NCBI GenBank assembly: GCA_013398295.1
Contig: VZSF01008157.1
Span: 48,038 to 112,037, forward strand
Direction: 5' to 3'
DNA length: 64,000 nt
Origin: Chionis minor
Taxonomy: Eukaryota; Chordata; Aves; Charadriiformes; Chionididae
A model generated the notes under the pieces. That model worked only from the letters and a program-made list of their open reading frames with translations. It was not told the origin of the DNA and did no database searches. This document shows positions 12,601 to 22,705 of the stretch, piece after piece; the first letter of the stretch is position 1, and each line of letters begins with the position of its first letter. Both the position numbers and the translations under genes were made by a program.

Positions 12601-15600
12601 TTTTCTTTTGTGTATGTTTTTATCAGTTCAGTGCAGGCGTGAACCCATTAACGTGCACCTCATTATTCGGCATTCGCCGGGAGAAAGGAGCCCATGAATG
12701 TAAATTGCGTGTTAGACACCCGTTAGGTTACAATGGGAGACGTGTCCTCCCCACCAGCGTACTTTTTTATTTTATTTTTACAGCTAGCAATTCTTTGTGC
12801 GTTTCCAAAGTCATAAATTTTGCCTGAAAGCTTCTTTTAAAAGTGACTTGGTGCATTTAATCAGAGCAGGGTCCTTATCTCGGCCGTGCAACGTGGTGAT
12901 GTCTCAGCAAAGCGATACCTCGGCCGGAATACGTTTGTGTCCTGGAGGAGGAGGAGAGCAGCTTTGCGCTGCACCCAGCCAAAAAAACCCACCTCCGAGG
13001 TGGCCCTGGGGATGAATGTCACCAGGGGAGGTGGCTGCGCTGGAGATGTGTCCCAGCGGCCGTGGTCCCAGGCTGACCCCGTCACCCCTCCTCCCTGTGT
13101 GTCTGTCCGCCTGTCTGGCCACAGCGCCGACGCGGCCGTTCCCGTCTCTCTCTCCCCAGAACCAGGCGGAAGCGCACTACAAGGGCCACAAGCACGCGCG
13201 GAGGCTGAAGGCCATCGAGGCCATGAAGAACAAGCAGAAGGTGGCAGGGGCTGCGGCGGCGGCCGGTGGCCAGGACAGCGCAGCCGACTTCGCCCCCAGC
13301 CCCGAGGGCAGCGGGGAGCCCGGCAGCACAGGTACGCGGGCGGGGGGCAGGAGGGTCCCGCGCCGGCAGCCCCTGACACCAGAGCGAGCGCCCTGGCCGG
13401 TGCCTGCGGGTGCGGCGGCGTTTGCGTCCGCAGCCCTGCCGTGACTGCGGCGTCCTGCAGAGCCCGGTGAAACCCTGCGCCGCAGCCGCCTCGTGTCTGA
13501 GCGTCCCACCGGGGCCAGCGGCTGGTCGGGCTGGGCAGGGCTGTGGTTAGTGTGGCATTAAGGCCACCGCGTTAATGATAAATGAGCTTCTGTGCTCGGC
13601 TGGCGTCCCCGGCGTGCCAGCCTGGGGGCAGCGTCGCGGGGAAGGGGTGGAAATCCAGCCCAGGAGCGTGGGCAGCTCACGGCCCCCACGTGTCCCTGCA
13701 GCTGCCTGGGGAAACGGCGGGTGTTTCCCCTGTGATTTGGTGTCTCCGGGAGGTAACGGCTGCGGGAAAGGCAGCGTTCCCTGCTCCTGCATCCCCAGGG
13801 CTCTGCCCCGCGCGGGGACGGGGCTGGCAGCAGCCAGAACCCCCGGAGCCGAGGCAGCGCCGGAGCTCACCCGGGCTCCGTGCTGAGCCTGGCTGCCAGG
13901 AGCCATCCCTGTCCGGGATGAATGTGAGCAGACGGCGCCCGAGATGGTCTCGGGGGTGACGAGGGTGATCTCTGAAATCCAGGAAACCCATTCAAGCACA
14001 GAGAACTTTCTCTTTCTGCCCATTTCTTTCTTTTCCCCCCCGTTTTCCTTTCCCTCCCGCCAGCTCAAGCCAACGGCCTGCCGGAGCTGGAGGGTGAGTG
14101 CAGCAGCCTGGGGCTGACGCCCGGCGCCGAGGAGTCGCCTGTGGAGCTGCCGGGCAGCGTCGCCCCGCTGGGCTCCCCGCCGGCCTCTGAGCTGTCGGAG
14201 GGCACCTCGGACGCCACCAGCGTGGCCTCCTCCGCTGCGCAGGGAGCCGAGGCGCAGGCGGCCGAGTCGGGCAGCAGCGTCAGCTCGGCCCCTGAGAGCG
14301 AGAAGGAGGGGAAGAAGAGCAAACAGCACCTGTACTGTCCCACCTGCAAAGTGACCGTCAACTCCCTGTCCCAGCTGGAGGCTCACAACACCGGTAAGGG
14401 CATCGCCCGCGCTGGGGACAGGGGGGACAGGCCCCTCGCAGCTCCGTGCAAAGCCCTGCCGTGCCCCACCACCAAACAGCCTCGCACGGAAACGGCAAGC
14501 ATTAATGAACGTTGCTTTAATTAAAAAGGGTTAATTAAGGTGGCTCGCAAGGACACGTGGCAGTGTTTTACCTGTGCTGCAGCTTACGGAGTGAATTTTA
14601 GCAAGGTCAAACGCTCTCTTATTGTTCATGTCTCTTAATTAAAGACGTTTTCAGACACATTTAATCAAGTGATTGTAGGCTACTTTATATTCCATCACTT
14701 CGAGCTGATGCTCCCCGAGCGCCAGGGCCTCTGTCAGACCCAGGATTATCCAGCAGCAGCTTGGTGCTTCGGGCTCCTGGGCCTTTGGAGAAGCCCCTTG
14801 GGAATTCAGTGAGCTCCGGAGCCCAGCAGCAAGCGATGGCTCACCGGCTGTGAACCCTCGGGGAGGGTGCGAGGGTCCCCCTGCAGCCCAGGGTGGCCAG
14901 CAGGGAGGAGGGGGTGGCCAGCCCCCCCGGGGCAGTGGCACGGCAGCTGGGGGGGGTCTGTGGGCCCTGCAGTGCCAGCTCCTGGCTCGCCCCTTTCCCT
15001 GGAGGATGCTAAACAGGGACAGGCACCCCTGTTTTAAAGGGAATAGCCTCCTCTCCCCCAGTTCAGCAAGAACTGGGAACCAGTTCCCCCAGCCCCAAGC
15101 GCCCTGCGGGGCGGCAGCAGCAGCCGTGCACAGGGGTCAGCTCAGGACACCGCAGTGTGTCCTTTTGCTTTTGCCAGCTCTGGTTACAAATTTAGGAGCT
15201 GATTTGGGGGAAAAGAACAAACAAACAAACAAAATGTTTGCAGGCTTCTGCTCCTCCGTGGCTGTCGCACAGACACGGGCTCCTTGCTTAACGCCTTAAA
15301 AAATAGAATGAATTAGTGGTGGCTTAAATTACCTGCCCACCGCCCCCCTGCCGTCCCCGCGCTGGCAAGGTCAGGACAGAGCGCCCTGTCCCCAGGTGTG
15401 CCGGGATTTCGGGTTCCTCCTTCCCCGCCTCCTGTAACCCCGCCGAGCTATTCCTGGCTCTGCGGCCGGATCCTCTCTGACCTTGGGCACGGCTCGGATG
15501 CTGCAGCACGGCGGGCGACGCGTGCCCGGCTCTGCAGACTGTGCTGACGCCCGGGGACAGGCGACAGGCTCCAGCGCGCGCTTAAAATAGCAGTTTCTCC

Positions 15601-17427
15601 GAAGGTCTGGCACATGGAGAGAGGGGGGGTCTCCGGGAAGCCAAGCATTTCTGGTTTGCCTGTGAAGCACAGCTGGCCACGAGAGCTTGGCAGGGTTTGG
15701 GAACGGGCTGCCGCATCCCCGGCAAGAGTCCCGACTCCTGGGCAGCTCCCTGTCCCCTCTGCCTGCAAGTGCCACTGGGCACAGGGAGGGGGGACACCGG
15801 GGTCCCAGGGGAGGAGGCGCGCAGAGCGCTGTCAGGTGGGTTGCTCGGAGGGCGTCCTTCCTGCTGCCACGGCACTCGGCACGGCGCGGGGTTTACGTGC
15901 GAAGTCCGTGTTTGCCGAGTGTCCCCTCTGCCGCCACCCAGGTGCCAAGCACAAGTCGATGCTGGAAGGTCACAGCACCCAGATGCGGCGAGGCCGAGGC
16001 AAGCTCCTCTCCCGGGCAGGGCACAAGTCCAAGCGGATCGGCAACAAGGGCAGCATCAACATCCAGAACAAGGCGTTTCACTGCCAAGTGTGCGAGATCT
16101 ACGTGAACTCGGAGACCCAGCTCAAACAGGTGACCATGCCAGGCCTGGCGCGTGCCTCTCCCCTGGGAGCACAGGGACGCCGGGCGCGGGCGTGCAGACC
16201 CCTCTGCACAGGCACCGGGGGCTTGGGGGTGGGTGCCTGGCGGTCCCCTGCGAGAAGGCGATGGGTGTCCCCCGGGGGCCCGAGCCACACGGTGCCGTGG
16301 GTCGGCCCTCGCTGTCCTGGCTCCAGGTGACCGGGCTGTTTCCCTCTCCCAGCACATGAACAGCCGGAGGCACAAAGACCGGCTGGCAGGGAAGCCACCC
16401 AAGCCCAAGTACAGCCCCTACAACAAGCTGCAGAAGAACGCTGCCCTCGCAGTGAGTATTCTCAAGGTACCTGTCTGCCTGCAAACTGCTCTCCCAAACC
16501 TCGCCTGCCTGCCGTGTTAGCCGGCTCCTGCAGGGACACGCAGGCGCTGCTTTTCTTAAAGCCTCGGCTCCCGTGATCACATCTAAGCTGCTCCCCTTGG
16601 GGAGGGCGGGCTGCGGTGGTGAGAGGAGTTCTGAGCGCGTTGGAGGGAAGGAAAAGCACGGGAATAAGCTGCCAGTCCTCTGGCAGCCGCATTCACAACG
16701 GCGGCACTTGCGGTTCTTCCACCTCCTTTGTGATTCCTGCGTTTCTGCGCCACGGTTGGGCGCCTGGGGCTGGCACAGCTCACTGAAACCAAGGCAAAGC
16801 GTTTGTTTGCAGGGACACGTAGCTCAGCAGAGGACTGGGCAGGAAGCGTCATCCCAGGGCACCAGGGAAAGCAGTGCCGCAGGGAACGGCGCAGCGGGCG
16901 CGAAAGCCGGGGCAGGTCTCTGGGTCGGGGTGGTGGGGCTCAGGACCCACCCTGGGGAGGCCGTCGCGCCAGGGGCATCCCTGCGTGCTCTGACCCGGAG
17001 CGGCCGAGCGAGGGACGTGGCTGTGGGATGGAGCCCACACCAGGTCGGGGCCAGGGGCTGCGATCGCTGCGGGGACGTGCTGAGGGCTCAGCTGGACGCG
17101 AGCGTGGGCTGATGCGGGGCTGCCTGGCTGGCCCCGGGGGCTGGGGCTGGGGGTCTCCTGCAGCCAGCGGCTGCCTCAGGGTGTCTCTCCTGCTCCCCGC
17201 AGTCCAAGCTGGCTTTGCAGAAGCACCTCACCAAAACCCTGGCGACCCGCTTCCTGCCAAGCCCGCTCACCACGGCCGCCATCTGCGCCATGCCTGGGCC
17301 CCTCGCCCTGAGACCAGCCGCTGCCACCACCCTCTTCCAAGCCCCGATCCTCGGACCAGCCCTTTTCCGAACACCGCCGGCCCACGTCCGCACCACGCCG
17401 GGCCCCATCGTCTTCGCGCCCTACTAG
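6678..17427 (+). CDS. ZNF385C: ZNF385C, matrin-type zinc finger protein, 7 exons including the stop; 5' exons outside the window
   Basis: Exons: 6678-6820, 11044-11154, 13160-13331, 14064-14393, 15942-16129, 16353-16451, 17203-17427. All junctions are GT-AG and phases agree, giving 421 residues and TAG at 17425. The first visible exon starts in mid-codon and encodes a Pro-rich segment ending LFPNFNT. The next begins MDPVQKAV, a hallmark shared by the ZNF385 family. Three matrin/U1-type C2H2 fingers follow, with cores [29 protein letters not shown] and [18 protein letters not shown]. Between fingers 1 and 2 lies a long Ser/Glu/Ala-rich linker (mostly exon 4), and the protein ends PGPIVFAPY, as in ZNF385B. 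The family binds RNA and DNA; ZNF385A affects p53 target choice and mRNA localisation, and C is little studied. C is preferred over A, B or D because of synteny with NKIRAS2 and DNAJC7. The ZNF385B-type N-terminal finger is not in the window. Confidence 0.93.
6821..11043 (+). other. ZNF385C intron (4.2 kb)
   Basis: Intron between the LFPNFNT exon and the MDPVQ exon; donor GTGAGT, acceptor CCCTGCAG. GC-rich sequence is broken by AT-rich islands at about 7000-7160, 7770-7870, 9030-9125 and 9660-10050. These could be conserved non-coding elements. No coding content was seen. Confidence 0.6.
11155..13159 (+). other. ZNF385C intron (2.0 kb)
   Basis: Intron after zinc finger 1's first half. An AT-rich island at about 12470-12860 stands out from the GC-rich flanks. 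No exon was found. Confidence 0.6.
14394..15941 (+). other. ZNF385C intron with an AT-rich island carrying three TTAATTAA octamers
   Basis: Intron between the finger-2 exon and the next exon. TTAATTAA occurs at 14517-14524, 14531-14538 and 14635-14642, inside an AT-rich island of about 200 bp. The remainder is GC-rich without coding signal. Confidence 0.6.
16452..17202 (+). other. ZNF385C last intron
   Basis: Donor GTGAGT at 16452, acceptor CCCCGCAG before 17203. Open frames in this interval are GC-driven shadows. Confidence 0.6.
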
Positions 17428-20418
17428 AGCCGCTCACCCGCCGAGGGTCCGTCAGCCGCGGACCGGGCTGTGCCACGGGGTCTGCGTGGTGCGGAGCAGC
17501 ACTCCCGGGCAGGCTGCTCTTCTGGCTGGTGGGAAACCATAGTCGTAGACATCAACCTCGGCTTCTCCTTTGCTTCCAGCAGACTCCTGCTGGAGCGAGA
17601 TACCCTGGCAGAGCCTGGCCAGCCCCGCCATCCACCCCTGCTGCTCCCCCTGCCCGCACCGGCCCCGCGCTCAGCAGGGAAAGGACAGTGCCCGTGTCAC
17701 CAGGACCCTCCTGTGTCTCGTGGCCAGGGACTGCCTGTCCTCAGCCCGCCAGTTTCTTCTTCATCACCCTCCCAGTTACCAGACTGGAAGAAGAGGAGCC
17801 AGCTGCTCGCCAGGGGAAGGAGAATCCCTCTGGTCAGCCGGTCCCCACCAGCCCAGTGGGAAGGGAACTGCGGGGGGAGCCTCAGCCCAGCTCTTACTGG
17901 GAGAAACAACCCCAGCACAAGCAGAAAGTTGGCAGTTCCCTCTCAAACCAGGCTGGCTGTGCCTTCGCCAGCCCTGCGCTTCCCCGTGCTGGCTGGGGGC
18001 TTCTGTGCTGCCCACCAGCCCCCTGTGCCCCACAACCTCTTACGTCCCACCAGCCAAAGAGCCCCCGCCGCGGTGGGCACCAGCCACACTGACCGTATCT
18101 TCACTCCGAGAGCAATAGCCGAAGCCCAGGGCCGGTGCCTCCCCCCTCCGAAAGCACACTGCCCCTGCCCTGGACCCCGAGAAGCACACGACCTGGGCCT
18201 GTGGCCGGAGACGGGCTCTGCTCCGGCCCAGCGAGGATGGGAGAGCCGGGCTGCCCGGTGCGGGCTACCCGAGGAGGTGACCCCGTGCTCGGCGCCAGCC
18301 ATTTGCTGCTGTCCCACCCGCAGGGGACAGCCCTGCCCCTACCTCCCGGGAGATGCTGTGAGGCTGCACGAATGTCCCTAAAGCACTTTCGGTTCTCCAG
18401 CGGAAGGCGATGCTGCTGCTCGCCCGCCAGCAGCCGCTGCACACAACCGTCCAACCCCGTCCCCATTTGGAGCTTCCAGGGAGTTACCACTGACTCCCCA
18501 AAACCAAGGCGTCCCCGGCAGCCTGGACAATCAGGTACGAAGGAGCAGGCGGCACCCGCAGCCTACGCCTAGCGCTCTCCCTGGGATGCTCCCGTCATAG
18601 CCTGTGGAAAACCAGGCTCCGAAGGGACCCCGAAGCCGTAGCTCTGCTTTTCACTGTGCTCAGAAAGCCCAGCGATGACCTGGTCCGAAAACTGTAACCA
18701 CGGCGCTCCGGGTTCCCAGCGCGCTGCTGTAAATAGAAATATGCAGGAAAGTTGCAACCCAACGGACCTTTTGCTGGAGTGACAACCCACCCCGATCTAT
18801 GCAATCCAGGGGGAGCAGCTCGCCCGCCGCATTTGCTGTCTGCCATTTACTTTGGTGCTCATGCTGTCCGTACAGCCGGGAGTGGTGGTAGGAGCAGAAA
18901 AACCAACGGAACACTTAGCTCTGTGCAGACAATTCCCTTCCCGTCCCCGGGCCCAGGGTGCTGGCTCGGAGACCTCAGCTGTGGCCCAGGTTCCCTCCCA
19001 GCCCCTGGGAAGAGGCAGGTCAGTTTGTGCCCCTAGGAATCCACACGCACAAGCGCACATATCCGACGTCTTTGGCCATAAGCAACGCCTGGATTTCAGG
19101 AGGATTTTGCCCAGCATGCTCCACTGATGCTCAGGACACGATCCCGGCAATGGGAGGTGAATGGGAACCAGCCAACGGGTAACTCACACGGCTGAAATGC
19201 TTCTGCTTCCCAGAGCTGGCAGAAAGAGCTGGAGCCTCAGGCAAGGGCAGGAAACCTGCACAGAGGGAGCGGGGCAGCACGGAGCCGCGCGCCTGCGTCT
19301 GGAGGGCCCGTTTCTCGCGCTGTGGGCAGCGCTGACCCACAGTGCCACTGCCGCCGCAGAGGACAGGAGCGCGAGGGAGCCCTGGGGGACCAACTCTGCT
19401 CAGAGCACCTCCTCTCCACCCCAGGGGAGGCAGGAAGAGAAGAGCACACCAGGAGAAGTGAGCTCGTCTGGAAGGCTGGGGGTAGAGAAAACCAATAGGT
19501 CTTGCGGTGGTGGTGAGGAGCCCTGGCTCGGAGAGCAGCCGAGGGGAGGCAGGCTCCCAGCAGCCATGGATTTGCCAGGGACAGGGAGGTGGCCCTACAG
19601 CCCAGGGGACACGTGCAGCCTGGAACCCGTGTCCCACAGGACGGGAGCCGTTGCTGGCTGGGGCCCGCAGGCAGCAGGAAGGACACGGCTCCGACAGTGC
19701 CGCAGTGCCAAGCAGCCCGTGCTCAGCCTGGCTCCAGCCCTCCCCCTGCTCATCTCACTGTGCTTCTCTCCAGGCCACCTCACCGGTGGCTCCCAGCCCC
19801 GGCCACAGCAGAGAAGGGCGGCACGTCCCATCCTGCAGCAAGCCCACCAGCCTCCGGAGCACGGGAAGCCGGGAGCAGCCAGCTGCAGCTGGGCTCCAGC
19901 CTGCAGGAGCCACTTGGCACTGCCGGGCCCTTCCCCTGCGTTTTGTTCTAAAAAGGCTGTGCTGGCGCCAGCGGTGGCTGCTCCCATCGCCCCTACACCA
20001 GTGGAGTCCTAATACACTCCTACACTTGGCACTTTAACCCCTTGAAAGCCATTCCTTCTAATAACAATAATACTGCAACGAGCTGCGTAAGAACACACTC
20101 CCTCTCGCATCCCCCCGCCTCCAGAAATCCTCCTGTGCTATCCAAAGCATTTACTGCCTTTGACTTTAGCATACGCTGTACTAGGTAGTAGGGCATAGTC
20201 CATAGTGCTCGATAACGTGTGCCCCTCTGTAAATAACCTTGGAGTGATGTGAACAGTTTGATTCAAAAGAAAAACAAAAATCCCCACAAAAATGGAATAA
20301 ACAGACTCTAGGGACTTGGCCAGTACTCCTCCTGTAATGTTCATTGTATATTTTTTTGATGTACTATAACTGTTGGGAAAAAAAAAAGGAAAATATTTTG
20401 ATAATCGAATCTCATCGC

Positions 20419-20424
20419 TTTATT
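20419..20424 (-). terminator. Candidate polyadenylation signal, NKIRAS2 (AATAAA on the minus strand)
   Basis: TTTATT on the plus strand reads AATAAA on the minus strand. It would give NKIRAS2 a 3' UTR of about 0.9 kb and would leave the two convergent transcripts overlapping tail to tail. Confidence 0.45.
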
Positions 20425-20437
20425 GTGTTACTCAGTA

Positions 20438-20443
20438 AATAAA
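20438..20443 (+). terminator. Polyadenylation signal, ZNF385C (AATAAA)
   Basis: AATAAA at 20438-20443, with a T-rich tract downstream at about 20479-20492 that fits a downstream U-rich element. An upstream alternative lies at 20296-20301. Confidence 0.6.
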
Positions 20444-21334
20444 AGGAACAAGTATAAACAAGCCAGGGCTTTCTCATATTTTTTTTTTTTTCCTAGATCC
20501 AGACTAGCTGAAGGGAATGTGTGTTGCTGGGCAGGGCCAGGAGACCTTTTCCTTGTCTTGTGGTGGTTCCGAGAGGAAAGTCAGCACCGTGACAGATAGG
20601 CAGCGAGAGCTGCCACAGCCCCGAGCATCAGGGCGTGCAGGCTAAACCCAATCCCAGCTTTTCCAAGGTCATGACGGAGTCTGCCCTTGGGGACAGGGCT
20701 GCAGCGTGGTGGATGTGGGCACCCTGCCCTCAGTAACAGCATCTTGCCCTGCTCTGCGCCACGCGTTCACTGGCGCAGGATGACTGAGTATTTCTGCACG
20801 TAAAGGAGCAGCGAGCACTGCCAGGTAAGGGGCATCTGCTAGCGAACGCTGCAGCACCACAGAGCCATCTGGGGAAGGACAGGGAGAGCTGCCCTGACAG
20901 TGGCTCTTCTCACATGGCATCAGTAAATATAAACCAGAGCAGCTCCAGAGCGAGGGAATTGTTTCCTCAGGCTCAGCTGTGCTCAGCCATGGAGCTGATC
21001 CCCACCTGCTGGCCAGCCCCGGGCTGTGCCTCCCCTCCAGCAGCCTACGGCCCGGAGCAGAGGGGTGTCACTCGGTGAATCCTGGCTTTCCTGTAGCACC
21101 TCCAACATCTGCAGGGGCTGGGCAGTGAAAGGAGCGGTCCCTGTCCCAGTGCAGGGCGACAGGTCACCTCTCTCGTCCTCAAAGACCATCCCCAGCCCTG
21201 GGAAGCCCGTTCCTCGTGCCACCATGCTTCCCACAGGCTCTGCGACACCAAACAGGCTCAGCAGGAGGTATGTGCGAGGGAAGTAGGGAGGTAAGGGAGA
21301 GAAGGTGGCAATGGAAGGGAAGGGAAAACAAGGC

Positions 21335-22505
21335 TCAGCCATCCATGGATCCGCTGCCCTTGTTCTTGCGACTCAGGGGAAAAGCAGACTTGCTCTGTGG
21401 CTGCGTCATCTTACTGGCCAGGTAGATGAAGGGTTCGATCAGCGTACGCCGGTCAGCTACCGACACCTCCCACAGCTTCACCTTCTCTCCCTTAGCCCAG
21501 TGCTGGGCTGCATCATGGTCCACCCGGCGCTGCTCCTGCAGGTCACACTTGTTGCCCAAAACCACAATGGTGACCTGCTCAAAAAAGGGTAAGAGTAACC
21601 CCTGACGGTACCAAACGCAGAGCTCAACAGCGCCAGGCCCAGTCCTGCAGCCCTTTCCCCCTCCATGCGAAGGCCTTTAAAAACCACCCCATTCCCCAGT
21701 GCTCCCCTCCGGCACCTTCCCCTCCTGTCCAGGTTTGTGTGGCTCAAACAAGCCCCAAAGCAGAAGGGTCTGTTGAGCACCTGCACGCTCAGAAAGCGCC
21801 GCAGGGCAGTAGCCGGAAGGGGGATCCCAGTCACCGCCCTGGGACAAGCTAGAAACAAGGAGAGTCTCTGGGTGGGAACCTGAAGCAGGGGCGCAGATCT
21901 GGCTCCGCTGCCCCCTTCCCCTGGAGCACTCACCTCTTTCTTGTCTTTGGACTTGTCGATCTCCTTCTTGAGGAGCTCCACCCGCTTGAAGGACTCCTTG
22001 CTGTCGGTGCTGTAGACCAGCACGTAGCCGTCGGTGCAGGAGAAGCAGTGCTTGGGAAGCTCCAGGCTGTCCCGCAGGCCCCGCGTGTCGTAGAAGCGCA
22101 CCTGCTCCCGCACGCCCCGGTCCGTCTCGATGGAGCCCACGTAAATGTCCTCCTGGGTCTCGATCATCTCCGAACCTGCCGGGGCGGCGGCAGAGGAGAC
22201 GTGGGGACCCGGCCAGGGAGCTGGCGCCGGCACAACCCCGCGGCCGGGGGCAGGACAGCGAGTCCGGCCTGCTTCCCTCGGCCGGCGGGGGGCTCTGGGG
22301 GGCTCTGGGGGGCTCTGGGGGGCCCGGCCCGGCCCGGCCCTCCCCGCCGCCGCAGGGNCCGGCCCGCCCCCCCCCGCCGCCGCAGGGGGCAGCTCCCGCC
22401 GCGCCCCGCACTCACCCACCACATGGTTCCCGTAGAGGAGCTGCTCCAGGATCGCCGTCTTCCCGACGGAGGCCTGGCCGCACACGANTTGCAGCTCTTC
22501 CCCAT
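21335..22505 (-). CDS. NKIRAS2: NKIRAS2 (kappaB-Ras2), NF-kB inhibitor-interacting Ras-like GTPase
   Basis: Three coding exons on the minus strand: 22505-22416 (ATG at 22503-22505), 22175-21934 and 21574-21335 (TGA at 21335-21337). Phases agree and introns are GT-AG. The protein starts MGKSC, carries the P-loop GQASVGKTA, the effector-like segment [27 protein letters not shown] in the switch II position, the NKCD guanine-binding motif, and a C-terminus ending [10 protein letters not shown]. kappaB-Ras proteins bind IkB-beta and slow its degradation, damping NF-kB; they lack the classical Ras CaaX tail, as here. Coding length is 572 nt against 576 expected for a 191-residue protein. The 4-nt deficit lies at the single N at 22488, between the SC and VCGQ codons, so the apparent frameshift is probably an assembly error and not a pseudogene. 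Confidence 0.95.
22176..22415 (-). other. NKIRAS2 intron 1 with GC-rich tandem repeats and a single N
   Basis: A 240-bp intron containing three copies of GGCTCTGGGG (22291-22320), four GGCCC units (22321-22340) and a CCCCGCCGCCGCAGGG unit that recurs on both sides of the N at 22358. The length is unreliable because repeat copies flank the N. Confidence 0.75.
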
Positions 22506-22705
22506 GCCGCCTCACCGGGGGCCCGAGGGGCGGCGGAGGCCCAGCCCGCAGCCGGCCGGAGGGAGCGGCGGAGGCGAAGGGAAGGGGCGCGGCGGGCCCA
22601 CAGCGCCCCCTGCGGCCAGGAGGACCGGGCCGTGACGGCGGGGACAGGCCTCACCCCGGTACCCGGTGTCCCTGCCGGCCGCCCAGGCCCGTTGCCGGCC
22701 TCGCC
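22506..22705. promoter_or_regulatory. Probable bidirectional CpG promoter between NKIRAS2 (-) and DNAJC7 (+)
   Basis: Only 200 bp separate the two divergent start codons, and the interval is very GC- and CpG-rich with no TATA box, typical of a shared housekeeping promoter. A CTCF-like core in reverse orientation, GCGCCCCCTGCGG, is at 22603-22615. Transcription starts cannot be placed from sequence; NKIRAS2 may also use an upstream non-coding exon. Confidence 0.6.

Larger units (their letters stand above)
17428..20460 (+). other. ZNF385C 3' UTR
   Basis: About 3 kb without further exons between the stop codon and a pair of AATAAA hexamers (20296-20301 and 20438-20443). It starts GC-rich and becomes AT-rich after about 20040, as is common near UTR ends. 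Open frames of up to several hundred codons here do not resemble any known protein. Confidence 0.6.

Noticed and set aside
16803..18092. 429-codon plus-strand open frame overlapping the last ZNF385C exon
   Set aside because: It runs in a different frame through the last intron, exon and UTR and has no recognisable family; a shadow of GC-rich sequence.
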